From positions 682,001 to 746,000 of the forward strand of contig CAVRTM010000004.1 in assembly GCA_963724015.1 (NCBI GenBank): a DNA stretch of 64,000 nucleotides. The letters are read 5' to 3'. The stretch's first letter is position 1. Every line of letters begins with the position of its first letter. Below the pieces are notes generated by a model, which saw nothing but the letters and a program-made list of their open reading frames with translations, had not been told where the DNA came from and made no database searches. Shown here piece by piece: positions 8,407 through 16,926 of the stretch. The DNA comes from CAVRTM01 sp963724015 (GTDB lineage: Bacteria > Actinomycetota > Actinomycetes > Actinomycetales > Dermatophilaceae). Position numbers and translations under genes: made by a program.

Positions 8407-9642
8407 ATGGAGCACGGCGCGGGGCTGGAGCTGCTGCTGGTGGTCTCCGCCTGCGTGGTCCTCTGGAGCCTCCTCTCCGCCAGCCTGTCGCGGGTCAGCA
8501 TCACCGCACCGATCGCGTTCGTCACGTTGGGGCTGGTGCTCGCCAACCCGCCCTTCTCGGTCGTCGAGGTCACCGTTCACAGCGGGACCCTGCGCACGCT
8601 GGCGGAGGTGACGCTGGCCCTGCTGCTGTTCTCGGACGCCGCCGCGGTCAAGGTGCGTGAGCTGCGCCGCGACGCGGGCCTGCCGATCCGGCTCCTCGTG
8701 GTGGGGCTCCCGCTGACCATCGCCCTGGGTGTGGGGCTGGGGCGGCTGACCTTCCCGGGCCTCGACCTGGCGGCAGTGGCCGTCATCGCCGCGGCTGTCG
8801 CGCCGACCGACGCCGCGCTGGGTGCCGCCGTGACGAGCAACCGCGACGTACCACGGCGCATCCGCCGGGTGCTCTCGGTGGAGAGCGGTCTGAACGACGG
8901 GATCGCGACGCCCTTCGTGCTGTTCTTCATCGCCGCCGCGACGAGCGAGGCAGGGTCGGGCACGGCACCGGGACCGGGCGCCGCGGCGACCCAGATGGTC
9001 ATCGGCGTCCTCGTCGGGGTGGGGTCCGGGTTCGCCGGTGGCCTGCTGCTGAACATCGCCGGACGGCGGGGCTGGGCGGCTCCGAAGTACCGCGCCATGG
9101 GGGTGCTGGCGCTGGCCCTGTTCACGTTCGCCGCCGCGACCGAGATGGGCGGGAACGGCTTCATCGCGGCGTTCGTCGGGGGCCTGGCGTTCGGTGCGGT
9201 CGTGGTGCGCCCGGTGAGCAGGACCGCCCTCGACTTCGACGCTCGAGCCGGCGAGCTGCTGTCCGTGCTGGTGTGGTTCATCTTCGGGGCCGTCATGGTC
9301 CCGGTCCTCGGCGCGGCGCTGAACTGGCCGATGGTGCTGTTCGCGGTACTGGCCCTGACGCTGCTGCGGCCCCTGCCCGTGGCGGTCGCGTTGGCGGGAA
9401 GCCACCTCGACCCATGGACCGTCGCGTTCGTCGGCTGGTTCGGGCCGCGGGGGCTGGCCTCGGTGGTGTTCGGGATCATCGCCACGGACTCGTTGCCGGG
9501 CGCACAGGGCGACACCGTCGTCGCGGCGATCACGCTGACGGTCCTGCTCAGCGTGATCGCTCACGGGCTGACCGCGGCGCCGCTCGCCCGTCGCTACGCA
9601 CGCCGGGTCCAGCCGCCGGACGCCCCGCGCAGAGACCCGTGA
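8407..9642 (+). CDS. CPA1-family cation:proton antiporter
   Basis: The 411-residue protein is almost entirely hydrophobic, with about 11-12 membrane helices. Diagnostic NhaP/CPA1 motifs are present: APTDAALGAAV (ion-binding Asp in an unwound helix), ESGLNDGIATPFVLFF (second conserved Asp), and GWFGPRGLASVVF near the C-terminus. It should exchange Na+ or K+ for H+ across the plasma membrane for pH and salt homeostasis. The ATG is preceded by GGGGAGGGA. There is no C-terminal regulatory tail. Ion selectivity is not predictable here. Confidence 0.92.
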   Translation: MEHGAGLELLLVVSACVVLWSLLSASLSRVSITAPIAFVTLGLVLANPPFSVVEVTVHSGTLRTLAEVTLALLLFSDAAAVKVRELRRDAGLPIRLLVVGLPLTIALGVGLGRLTFPGLDLAAVAVIAAAVAPTDAALGAAVTSNRDVPRRIRRVLSVESGLNDGIATPFVLFFIAAATSEAGSGTAPGPGAAATQMVIGVLVGVGSGFAGGLLLNIAGRRGWAAPKYRAMGVLALALFTFAAATEMGGNGFIAAFVGGLAFGAVVVRPVSRTALDFDARAGELLSVLVWFIFGAVMVPVLGAALNWPMVLFAVLALTLLRPLPVAVALAGSHLDPWTVAFVGWFGPRGLASVVFGIIATDSLPGAQGDTVVAAITLTVLLSVIAHGLTAAPLARRYARRVQPPDAPRRDP

Positions 9643-9684
9643 GAAGTCCCTGCGCGGACGTCGGCAGACAGGTCAGCGAGGGCC

Positions 9685-9819
9685 TTATCGGTCGTCGCGG
9701 CGGTCGTCGCGGCGGTCGTCGCGACGGTCGTCGCGACGGTCGGCCCGGCGGTGGTGCGTCACGACCGCGGCACCGGCGATCACACCGGCCCGGCGCATCC
9801 TCCTGCGTGCTAGTGGCAT
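9685..9819 (-). CDS. 44-residue basic protein ending in Arg/Asp repeats
   Basis: This small ORF starts one base after the stop of the DUF6325 gene and reads MPLARRRMRRAGVIAGAAVV, then HH and four or more DDRR units. Its N-terminus looks like the short membrane-associated partners often found after DUF6325/DUF1269 genes; those usually end in a SHOCT helix. Here that end is replaced by a run coded by a perfect 12-bp tandem repeat. It may be a real protein with a slippage-prone tail or a decayed SHOCT protein. Confidence 0.5.
   Translation of the reverse strand: MPLARRRMRRAGVIAGAAVVTHHRRADRRDDRRDDRRDDRRDDR
9689..9736 (+). repeat. 12-bp tandem repeat, four copies
   Basis: CGGTCGTCGCGG occurs four times head to tail (the last two copies end in GA instead of GG), with a fifth partial copy to about 9748. 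Read on the minus strand it encodes alternating Arg-Arg-Asp-Asp. The unit is a multiple of three, so copy-number changes would keep the frame. Confidence 0.9.
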
Positions 9820-9820
9820 G

Positions 9821-10264
9821 TCAGCTCCCTTCTCCATCGGCCTGGCTCGCTGCCAGGAGCGCTTGCACGGGGATCCGCCCGTCGGCGATGAGCTCCCCAC
9901 CGGCGCGACGCATCGCCGAGGCGAACGGCGCGGCCCACGTGTTCTCGTAGACGAGGCACGCGGCGGTGCTGCCGGGCTCCAGCTCCGCGGCCACCGCCTC
10001 CACGTCGTCCTCGCTCAGCAGCATCGCCAGCTCGGACTCGTAGGCGTGCAGCTCGCCGAGGTCGCCCTCACCGAGGTCGCTGATCTCGTAGGCCTCCAGC
10101 GCGCCGTCCGCGTCCTTCTTCAGCAGCAGCAGGTCCAGCACCCGGACCGTGCCCTTGCCGACGAGGTCGCTGAGGGCGGGCCCGATCTCACCCTTGAAGT
10201 CGCTGCCGGGAAACTCCACCACCAGCCAGTCGACGGGACCCAGTGTGTCGATGTCTACGGTCAT
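9821..10264 (-). CDS. DUF6325 family protein
   Basis: A 147-residue acidic cytoplasmic protein with the family opening PVDWLVVEFPG. It then has GTVRVLDLLLLKKDADG, a block of acidic residues (SEDDVEAVAAELEPGSTAACLVYENTW) and a closing helix (RRAGGELIADGRIPVQAL). This is the DUF6325/DUF1269-like fold seen in many actinobacteria, often with stress genes; its biochemical role is unknown. AGGAGAG precedes the ATG. It forms a two-gene unit with the small basic ORF downstream. Confidence 0.8.
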   Translation of the reverse strand: MTVDIDTLGPVDWLVVEFPGSDFKGEIGPALSDLVGKGTVRVLDLLLLKKDADGALEAYEISDLGEGDLGELHAYESELAMLLSEDDVEAVAAELEPGSTAACLVYENTWAAPFASAMRRAGGELIADGRIPVQALLAASQADGEGS

Positions 10265-10385
10265 CTGCCGCTCTCCTGCTTCTGCTCTGTCGGGGCCATC
10301 CCGCCCCCGTGTCGTCGGACGCGGGCGAGCGGGCCTCCGAGGACGGTGCCACGGATGGTCGACCGTGCTGCCCCGTTCCCACGAG

Positions 10386-10423
10386 CCGGTCGCACGACGA
10401 CGACAAGGACGTCGTGCGACCGG
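10386..10423 (-). terminator. Hairpin terminator downstream of yidD
   Basis: Perfect 14-bp arms, CCGGTCGCACGACG and its complement, enclose a 10-base loop about 65 bp after the yidD stop. There is no clear T run, as is common in this GC-rich group. Confidence 0.6.
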
Positions 10424-10487
10424 AGGCGGGCCGGGGTTCCGCGGTGGTCGACACCGCCCAGCATCGTCCGCGGCACCGCAGGAAGGA

Positions 10488-10979
10488 TCACCCTGCAGGG
10501 ATGACGAGCGGGGGGCGTGACGGGACGGGGTCGTGCCCTCCGGTGGCCCAGGGGTGGCAGCGCAGCAGCCGCCGGGCCGCGAGCCAGCCTCCGTGCCGCA
10601 AGCCGAGCTCCTGCAGCGCGGTCGCGGCGTAGCTCGAGCACCCCGGGGTGAAGCGGCAGCACGGGGAGAGGTGAGGACCGATCTCGTGCTGGTAGATGGT
10701 GATGGCCTCGAGCGCGACCCGCAGCAGCCGTTCCCGTGGTCCACCCCGGCCCCTGCGTGGTCCGGCCGCGCGGACCGACCGGCGGACCAGGGACGGCGCG
10801 AGGAGGCCGGACCGCGGGCCGCAACCGAGGACCTGCACGAGGCAGCAGCCGGTCTCGACGGCGCAGACCTGGCGCCGGCAGCCACAACCGCGCCGGGCGG
10901 AGGTCACCGGCACATCGGGGGCGCCGTACGGGGCGCAGCCACCCGTCCGGCGCCACCGCCAGCTGCCGGCTCGCACCAT
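10488..10979 (-). CDS. yidD: YidD membrane protein insertion efficiency factor with Cys-rich N-terminal extension
   Basis: The C-terminal 75 residues are a clear YidD domain: ITIYQHEIGPHLSPCCRFTP with the CSSYAATALQ motif, then RRLLRCHPW. YidD is a small membrane-associated protein that assists the YidC insertase. The preceding 85 residues are unusual: Arg-rich and holding many cysteines (GGCAPYG, RRGCGCRRQVCAVETGCC). Part of this segment (AVETGCCLVQVLG) looks like conserved extensions I associate with some actinobacterial YidD proteins, so I keep the long start. A short start near 10730 would give only the core. The usual rnpA/rpmH/yidC neighbours are absent. Confidence 0.8.
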   Translation of the reverse strand: MVRAGSWRWRRTGGCAPYGAPDVPVTSARRGCGCRRQVCAVETGCCLVQVLGCGPRSGLLAPSLVRRSVRAAGPRRGRGGPRERLLRVALEAITIYQHEIGPHLSPCCRFTPGCSSYAATALQELGLRHGGWLAARRLLRCHPWATGGHDPVPSRPPLVIPAG

Positions 10980-11069
10980 GCGGTCACCGTAGCCGCCGCC
11001 CGGCCCCCGGCGGCAGGGCCGAAAGCAAGGGGGCGGGCGGCGGGACCCGGTTCGGGTGCGGGGCGATGC

Positions 11070-12293
11070 TCAGTGGTCGAGCCGGCCGCCGGCCAGGGCC
11101 GTCGCGAAGGACGGTGCCGCCGGCAGCCGCGGCACGAGGGTGGCCTGCAGCGCGTGGTAGGTGTCCGGCTTGCCCGACCACACCGTCGAGGACGGCCGGT
11201 TGTCGCCGTCGAGCTCGTGCCACCACGACCCGCCGTCGCGGTCGCGCAGGTCCAGGTCGATGTGGTCCCACCAGGTTTCGTACCAGGAGGCGTACGACGG
11301 GTCGCCGGTGACGGCGTGGAGCACGGCGGCGGTGGCCGTGGCTTCCGCGGCCACCCAGTGCATCCGGTGGCGCACCACCGGCGTGCCGTCCCAGTCCGTG
11401 GTGTAGACGAACCCGGGCCTGCCGTCGACCGCCCAGCCGTCCGCGACGGCGCGCTCGAAGAGGGAGCGCGCCGACGGCAGCAGCCAGTCCGGCGCCTCGT
11501 CGCCCAGTGCCGCGCGGACGTTCAGCGCCAGGCGCGCCCACTCCATCGCGTGACCAACCGTCGCGCCGTACGGCCGGAAGCGGTCGCGCGGCTTGTCGTC
11601 GTTGTAGCCGCGCTGGGGGTGCCACCCCTCGTCGTAGTGCTCGGGGATCCGCCACGAGGAGTCGCGGGCGAAGCCGATCACCCGCTCGGTGATGCGCAGC
11701 GCACGGGCCCGCCACAGCGGGTCGCCGGTGACGTCACTGGCGGCCAGGAGCGCCTCGACGGTGTGCATGTTCGCGTTGACACCGCGGTAGGGCTCGACCG
11801 TGGTGAAGGCCTCGTCGCACCGGTCGACGACCATGCCGTCGCTCTCCGACCACAGCCGCTTGTCCATCAGGGTCAGGGCGTCGTCGAGCAGGCGCCGGCC
11901 GTCGGGGTGGCCGGCCACGGTGGCGCTGGAGGCGGCGAGGACGACGAAGGCGTGCCCGTAGGTCTCCTTGCCGGAGTCGGTCACCCCGCCCTCACCCACG
12001 GCGGCGAACCAGCCGCCGTGGGCGAGGTCGCGCAGTCGCCCCTGCAGCGCCTGCACACCGTGGTCGACCAGCGGCCCGCAGCCCGGCCGGCCCATGAGCT
12101 GCCCCAGCGCGAACACGTGCGTCATCCGGCAGGTGACCCACAGCTCGACCGGCTGGTCCAGCAGCGGGCGACCGCGCTCGTCCAGCCACGCGAAGCCTCC
12201 GGCGGGGTGGCGCGCCGCGCGGCTGAACTCCAGCAGTCGGTCCGTCTCACCCTCCAGCCAGCGCCGGTGGGCGGGATCCGTCAGCCAGGTCAT
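11070..12293 (-). CDS. AGE-family sugar isomerase/epimerase, probably D-mannose isomerase
   Basis: A 407-residue (alpha/alpha)6-barrel protein of the N-acylglucosamine 2-epimerase family. Conserved His/Arg positions line the barrel: WVTCRMTHVFALG, NANMHTVEALLAA, RPYGATVGHAMEWARLAL and RHRMHWVAAEA. These match the mannose isomerase/YihS branch, which converts mannose to fructose through a cis-enediol with two catalytic histidines. It lies downstream of a beta-mannosidase on the same strand, so it would convert the released mannose to fructose. AAGGAGGAGC precedes the ATG. Cellobiose or other 2-epimerase activity cannot be excluded. Confidence 0.85.
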   Translation of the reverse strand: MTWLTDPAHRRWLEGETDRLLEFSRAARHPAGGFAWLDERGRPLLDQPVELWVTCRMTHVFALGQLMGRPGCGPLVDHGVQALQGRLRDLAHGGWFAAVGEGGVTDSGKETYGHAFVVLAASSATVAGHPDGRRLLDDALTLMDKRLWSESDGMVVDRCDEAFTTVEPYRGVNANMHTVEALLAASDVTGDPLWRARALRITERVIGFARDSSWRIPEHYDEGWHPQRGYNDDKPRDRFRPYGATVGHAMEWARLALNVRAALGDEAPDWLLPSARSLFERAVADGWAVDGRPGFVYTTDWDGTPVVRHRMHWVAAEATATAAVLHAVTGDPSYASWYETWWDHIDLDLRDRDGGSWWHELDGDNRPSSTVWSGKPDTYHALQATLVPRLPAAPSFATALAGGRLDH

Positions 12294-12330
12294 GGGCTCC
12301 TCCTTGGTCGTGCTCGTCGGTCGTCCGGGC

Positions 12331-12516
12331 TCATGGGGTGGCCGCGACCCCGTTCACGCCGCATGCCGCCATGGTCGGGCCAGCTGTTGACCAGCGGAAG
12401 CACCAGGCGCAGGCCGAGCGTGCCCGTCTTGCAGACCGGTAGTCCAGCCCGCGCCGTGAGGCGGTCCTGCCGGCGGCGGCTCCGTCCGGTGACCCGGGTG
12501 TCGTTCCAGTGCTCAT
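12331..12516 (-). other. 61-codon ORF between beta-mannosidase and isomerase, possible ABC permease stub
   Basis: This frame has a good ribosome-binding site (GGGAGAG before ATG) and begins MSTGTTPGSPDGAAAGRTAS, then RRGLDYRSARRA. Such Thr/Pro/Ala-rich starts followed by an Arg patch are typical of the cytoplasmic N-terminus of sugar ABC permeases, which often sit in mannoside loci. No membrane helix follows, so it may be the stub of a deleted permease or a meaningless ORF. Confidence 0.25.
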
Positions 12517-12569
12517 CTGCTCTCCCTGCTCTGCGAGGTGGGGTGGTGCGAGGGCGGTCGGTACGACGC

Positions 12570-15014
12570 TCAGCCGCCGACCAGCTGGTTGGTGCACCGC
12601 AGGACGGCCGGCGTCAGGAACGCCTGCGGGTCGACGTCCGCGCTGCTGCGGATCCGGAACGTGGCGGTCTCGCCGGCCAGCACGGTCACCAGGGCGTCGT
12701 CGACGACCGCGGCGGGGTCCACCTTGTCGGCGAGCACGGTGACGTCCCGCTGCAGCGAGCGTGCCGTCACGTGGACGGCGTAGCCGTCGTCGGTCCGCTC
12801 GGCCCGCGACTCCAGGCCGGCGGACAGCGCGAGGTCCTTGTCCTCGGCGAAGAACCACAGTGCCCGCGTGCCCGCGCCGTCCACGACGAGGACCTCGCCG
12901 GCGGCGTTCCCTGTGGTGGTCAGGGCGGTCGGCAGCTCGAGCGTCGTGGTGGATCGCGCGGCGACCTCGAGCGTCAGTGATTCCTTGACGAGGAGGCTGC
13001 CGTCGAGGGCGGTGCGGGTGGCGGCCAGGCTGCCGGACCACGGCTGGTCCGAGTCGTTGACCGCGACGACGGCCAGGGCCCCCTCCCGGGGCTGGACCGT
13101 CAGCAGCCGGTCGGCGTAGACGTGCTTGAGCGCGTACCACAGAGGCTTGCGCCGCCCGTCACCGTCCACGGCGGCCCAGGACGTGACCGGCCAGCAGTCG
13201 TTCAGCTGCCAGACGATCGTGCCGGCGCAGCGCGGTGCCCAGGACCGGAAGTGCTCCACGCCGAAGGCGACGGCCCGGGCCTGGTGCATCGACATCGCCC
13301 AGTGCCAGTCCTCCATGTCCTGCGGGACCGCCAGGTGCGGCGCGAGGCCGCGGGTGAGCTTGGCGTTGCCGTCCTCGGCCTTCTGGTGCAGCAGCACCCC
13401 GGGGGAGTCCGGCCGCAGCGGCTCGTCGTGCACGGCACGGGTGAGCGTCGACCACGCCGGCGGCCCCTGGTAGCCGAACTCGGACGCGAGACGCGGCACG
13501 TAGTCGCGGTAGACGGTGTAGTCGACCTGGTTCCAGACGTCCCAGATGTGCATCGTGCCGTGGTCGGGGTCGTTGGGGTGACGTGAGGTGTCCAGCGACC
13601 ACGGGCTGCCCGCGGAGTACGGCCGAGCCGGGTCGAGCTCGGCGACGATCGCGGGCAGGACCTCGGTGTAGTAGCCCATGCCCCAGGTGAGGTCGCCGAG
13701 CGTCTCCTTCCAGCCCCAGTCCTCGTGGCCCCAGATGTTCTCGTTGCATCCGTTCCACAGCACCAGGCTCGGGTGCGGGGTGAGCCGCGTGACCGCTTCC
13801 CGCGCCTCGGCGACGACCTCGCCGCGCAGGGGCTCCTCCTCGGCGTACGCGGCACAGGCGAAGAGGAAGTCCTGCCAGACCATCAGGCCGTCCCGGTCAC
13901 AGATCTCGTAGAAGTCCTCGCTCTCGTAGATCCCACCGCCCCAGACCCGCAGCAGGTTCATGCCGCTGTCGGTGGCGCCCGCGATGCTCCGCTCGTAGCG
14001 GGCGCGGTCGATCCGGCTCGGGAAGCAGTCGTCGGGGATCCAGTTGGCGCCGCGCACGAGGATGGGCTTGCCGTTGACGACGAAGGTGAACGGCGTCCCG
14101 GTGGCGTCCGGCGTCGTGTCGAGCGTGACGGTGCGGAAGCCCACCTGCCGCTGCCACGTCTCCAGCTCCGCGTCGCCTGCGAGCAGGCGCACGCTGATGG
14201 GGTAGAGCGGCTGCTCGCCGTGGCCCCGCGGCCACCACAGGGACACGTCGGCCACCTCGAGCCGCAGCACGGCGGTGCCGTCCGGGCCGACCTCGGCCTC
14301 GGCGGCCTGTCCCGCGACGTCAGCCGCGACCCGCACCGGCTGCCCGCCCTCCGCCCGCTCCACGTCGACGTGCACCTCGACGGTGCCGGTGCTGCCGTCG
14401 ACGCCCACGAGCGGGCGGACCGCCGCGAGGCGTGCCGTGGTCCACCGGTGCAGCGTCACCGGCCGCCAGATGCCCGCTGTGACCAGCTCGGGGCCCCAGT
14501 CCCAGCCGAAGTTGCAGGCCATCTTGCGGAGGCCGTTGAAGGGGTAGCGGTTGACGTGCGGGCGCGGGCCGAGGTCCTGGCTCGCCTGCTCGGTGGCGTC
14601 GGTCTGGGCGGCGAAGTCCACGGTCAGCTCGTTGTCCCCGTCGACCAGGACGTCGCGGACGTCGAACCGGTGGCTGCGGTGCATGTTGGCCGTCGAACCG
14701 AGCACGGTGCCGTTGAGGCTGACCGTGGCCACCGTGTCGAGCCCCTCGAAGTCGAGGTCGACGCGCTCTCCGGGCGCTGGCGCCGCCGCCTCGAACGTCG
14801 TGCTGTAGCGCCAGGCGGTGCGCCCGATCCACTCCAGCTGGCGCTCGTTCTCGTCCAGGTAGGGGTCGGGGATGAGGTCCGCGGCAAGGAGGTCGGTGTG
14901 GACGCAGCCGGGCACGGTTGCCGCCACCGGTCGGGCGCGCAGGTCGGCGAGGTCCGCGGGCAGCGGGCCCTCCAGGGGGCGGAGGGTCCAGGCGTCGTGC
15001 AGTGCGGTCTTCAC
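12570..15014 (-). CDS. Glycoside hydrolase family 2 beta-mannosidase
   Basis: 814 residues in the GH2 order. A jelly-roll sugar-binding domain (about 1-180; WRYSTTFEA, GLDTVATVSLNG) comes first, then an immunoglobulin-like domain (about 180-285). Next is a TIM barrel with RVWGGGIYESEDFYE, acid/base Glu425 in WNGCNEN and nucleophile Glu512 in SEFGYQ. C-terminal beta domains follow. WNGCNEN and the missing signal peptide indicate a cytoplasmic exo-beta-mannosidase that removes mannose from the non-reducing end of imported manno-oligosaccharides. The mannose isomerase-like gene lies downstream. GTG at 15014 fits the family N-terminus; the frame is open for 80 more codons upstream but is not conserved-looking. 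Confidence 0.92.
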   Translation of the reverse strand: MKTALHDAWTLRPLEGPLPADLADLRARPVAATVPGCVHTDLLAADLIPDPYLDENERQLEWIGRTAWRYSTTFEAAAPAPGERVDLDFEGLDTVATVSLNGTVLGSTANMHRSHRFDVRDVLVDGDNELTVDFAAQTDATEQASQDLGPRPHVNRYPFNGLRKMACNFGWDWGPELVTAGIWRPVTLHRWTTARLAAVRPLVGVDGSTGTVEVHVDVERAEGGQPVRVAADVAGQAAEAEVGPDGTAVLRLEVADVSLWWPRGHGEQPLYPISVRLLAGDAELETWQRQVGFRTVTLDTTPDATGTPFTFVVNGKPILVRGANWIPDDCFPSRIDRARYERSIAGATDSGMNLLRVWGGGIYESEDFYEICDRDGLMVWQDFLFACAAYAEEEPLRGEVVAEAREAVTRLTPHPSLVLWNGCNENIWGHEDWGWKETLGDLTWGMGYYTEVLPAIVAELDPARPYSAGSPWSLDTSRHPNDPDHGTMHIWDVWNQVDYTVYRDYVPRLASEFGYQGPPAWSTLTRAVHDEPLRPDSPGVLLHQKAEDGNAKLTRGLAPHLAVPQDMEDWHWAMSMHQARAVAFGVEHFRSWAPRCAGTIVWQLNDCWPVTSWAAVDGDGRRKPLWYALKHVYADRLLTVQPREGALAVVAVNDSDQPWSGSLAATRTALDGSLLVKESLTLEVAARSTTTLELPTALTTTGNAAGEVLVVDGAGTRALWFFAEDKDLALSAGLESRAERTDDGYAVHVTARSLQRDVTVLADKVDPAAVVDDALVTVLAGETATFRIRSSADVDPQAFLTPAVLRCTNQLVGG

Positions 15015-15424
15015 GGGGAAGGTCCTCTCGGTGGGGCTGATGCGGTGGTGGGGACGTGGAGAGCGGTCGTGATCAGGCTGCCCTCGTGCAGCCAGCACCA
15101 GTCCAGCTGCCTGAACGGGTCCTGGAAGACCGTCATGCCGATCCACCTCCGCTTCCTGGACGGGTCGGAGCTCCCCACGCAACAGGGCGCGGTGGAACGG
15201 TACCGGGGTAGACGGCCGCATGCCGGGCGTGGCACACCGCGCCGTCCTGGTCACCGGGGGAGGGGGTAGACGACGGGCAGGTGCTCCGGCACACCGGGGC
15301 GACGTACGGGCAGCGCGGCACGAACGGGCGGATGCACGACCTGCGGTCGCTCGGGCGCAACGCCTGAGCCACCATGGCCACCACCCTCTTCCCTCGCCAC
15401 CACCCCATCGCCCAGGAGCCTGCC
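15015..15424 (+). other. Divergent intergenic region between beta-mannosidase and acetylxylan esterase
   Basis: About 410 bp with no supported gene. It must hold the promoters of both divergent genes, but I see no convincing operator palindrome. An open plus-strand stretch ending at 15367 (QVLRHTGATYGQRGTNGRMH and a few more residues) looks protein-like but has no start or known family. Confidence 0.5.
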
Positions 15425-16411
15425 GTGCCCTTGTTCGACCTCTCCGCCGAGGAGCTGCTCACCTACCGCATCACGACCGCCGAGCCCGACGGGCTCGACC
15501 AGTGGTGGGCGCAGCGGCTGGACAAGGCCCGGTCGGTCGCAGCCCCGCTGAGGCTCGACCGCCACGCCCCCGACGCCTACGGCCCCACCCCGGTCTGGGA
15601 CGTCGAGTTCTCCGGGTCGGACGGTGACCGCATCCGGGGCTGGTATTTGCGTCCCGCGGGCGTCGCGCCGGACGAGCCCCTGCCCGTGGTCGTCACCTTC
15701 ATCGGCTATGGCGGGGGCCGCGGCGTGCCGACCGAGCACATGGTCCTGCCGGGCGCCGGCTTCGCGAACCTGGTGATGGACACGCGGGGTCAGGGCGGCC
15801 GGTGGACGGTCGGCGCCACGGGGGACCGCGTGCCCGCCGGGTCCGGACCGGAGTACCCCGGGGTCATGACCCGCGGCATCGCCGACCCCGACACGTACTA
15901 CTTCTCGCGGCTCTTCACCGACGCCGCGCGGGCCGTCGACGTCGCTGCCGAGCTTCCCGGCGTCGACCCCTCCCGCCTCGCCGTGGCGGGTGGCAGCCAG
16001 GGCGGTGGCCTGGCCCTGGCTGCGGCAGCGCTGTCGGGGGACCGGGTCAGGGTGTGCCACGCCGACGTGCCGTTCCTGTGCGACCTGCAGCGGGCCGTCA
16101 CGATCACCGGCGGCTACCCCTACGCCGAGATCGCGGACTTCCTCGCCCAGCACACCGACCTGGTGCCGCAGGCGCTGGACACGCTGCGCTACGTCGACTG
16201 CGCCCTGCTGGCCCGCCGGATCACCGCGGACTGCCTGCTCAGCGTCGGGCTGATGGACGAGATCTGCCCGCCCTCCACCGTGTACGCCGCCTACCACGAG
16301 ATCCCCTCCACCAAGGAGCTGGCGGTCTTCCCGTTCGGGGTACACGCCACGCCGGGCAGCCACGGCGAGCGCAAGCTGCGTCACCTGCGAGAGCGGCTGC
16401 TGCCGGCCTGA
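15425..16411 (+). CDS. Acetylxylan esterase / cephalosporin-C deacetylase (AXE1 family, CE7)
   Basis: A 328-residue alpha/beta hydrolase. CE7 signatures in order are the RGQGG oxyanion-loop motif (MDTRGQGGRW), the nucleophile elbow AGGSQGG, the Asp in SVGLMDEICPPST, and the His in VHATPGSH. The N-terminus VPLFDLSAEELLTYR is typical. These cytoplasmic hexameric enzymes remove acetyl groups from xylo-oligosaccharides and other small acetylated sugars. That fits the neighbouring mannosidase and GH43 genes as part of plant-polymer use. GTG at 15425 was preferred because AGGAG lies seven bases upstream and it matches the family start; an in-frame ATG 51 bp earlier lacks a site. Confidence 0.9.
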   Translation: MPLFDLSAEELLTYRITTAEPDGLDQWWAQRLDKARSVAAPLRLDRHAPDAYGPTPVWDVEFSGSDGDRIRGWYLRPAGVAPDEPLPVVVTFIGYGGGRGVPTEHMVLPGAGFANLVMDTRGQGGRWTVGATGDRVPAGSGPEYPGVMTRGIADPDTYYFSRLFTDAARAVDVAAELPGVDPSRLAVAGGSQGGGLALAAAALSGDRVRVCHADVPFLCDLQRAVTITGGYPYAEIADFLAQHTDLVPQALDTLRYVDCALLARRITADCLLSVGLMDEICPPSTVYAAYHEIPSTKELAVFPFGVHATPGSHGERKLRHLRERLLPA

Positions 16412-16459
16412 GGCCCCCGGCTGCCGCATGGGCGGCGCGGACGTGGGTACGGCTGTGCC

Positions 16460-16756
16460 ATGAGCGACGCCCACGCAGACCATGACCTGAGCAAGCCCGA
16501 CCCCCGGATCGAGGGGTGGGGCGGCAACGACGACACGCCGGAGCTGTCCGAGGAGCAGGCCGCGGCGCTGCAGGAGCGCGAGGAGCCGGTGGCCGCGGCC
16601 GACTTCGGGCTGCCGCTGACGGGGGACCTCGGGCGCGCCGAGGTGGCGTCCGAGAGCGTCGACGCCCCGGAGACCACCGAGCCGGACACGAGCCTGGGGC
16701 ACGAGGGCGGCCAGCGGTACGACGACTACGCCGACGGGGCGGGCGGCTCTGCCTGA
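16460..16756 (+). CDS. Acidic hypothetical protein, 98 aa
   Basis: The small protein is rich in Asp/Glu and probably largely disordered (DDTPELSEEQAAALQEREE, then GLPLTGDLGRAEVASESV). It has no signal peptide, helix-turn-helix or membrane segment. Similar short acidic proteins are common in high-GC actinobacteria but have no known function. Codon use is normal and a strong hairpin follows it, which supports a real transcription unit. Confidence 0.55.
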   Translation: MSDAHADHDLSKPDPRIEGWGGNDDTPELSEEQAAALQEREEPVAAADFGLPLTGDLGRAEVASESVDAPETTEPDTSLGHEGGQRYDDYADGAGGSA

Positions 16757-16784
16757 CCCCGCCAGGGGAGCCGCCTGAGCGTGG

Positions 16785-16826
16785 CCTCACCCGCCCGGAG
16801 CCGGTGATCACCCCGGGCGGGTGAGG
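16785..16826 (+). terminator. Strong hairpin after the acidic ORF
   Basis: Perfect 14-bp arms CCTCACCCGCCCGG and complement. The 14-base loop itself contains the palindrome GGTGATCACC, so a branched structure is possible. It sits 28 bp after the stop codon. Confidence 0.65.
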
Positions 16827-16926
16827 TGAGCGGGGACCGGCCCGGGGGAGGGTCAGTGCGGACCGGTCCGCAGACCGGGATCGGCCGGTCCGGCAGCGTC
16901 GGCTCGGCCCACCACCGGAGGCTCCC

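Noticed and set aside
15208..15367. Open plus-strand segment ending RMHDLRSLGRNA before the acetylxylan esterase
   Set aside because: No start codon with a ribosome-binding site, preceded by a stop, and no family I recognise.
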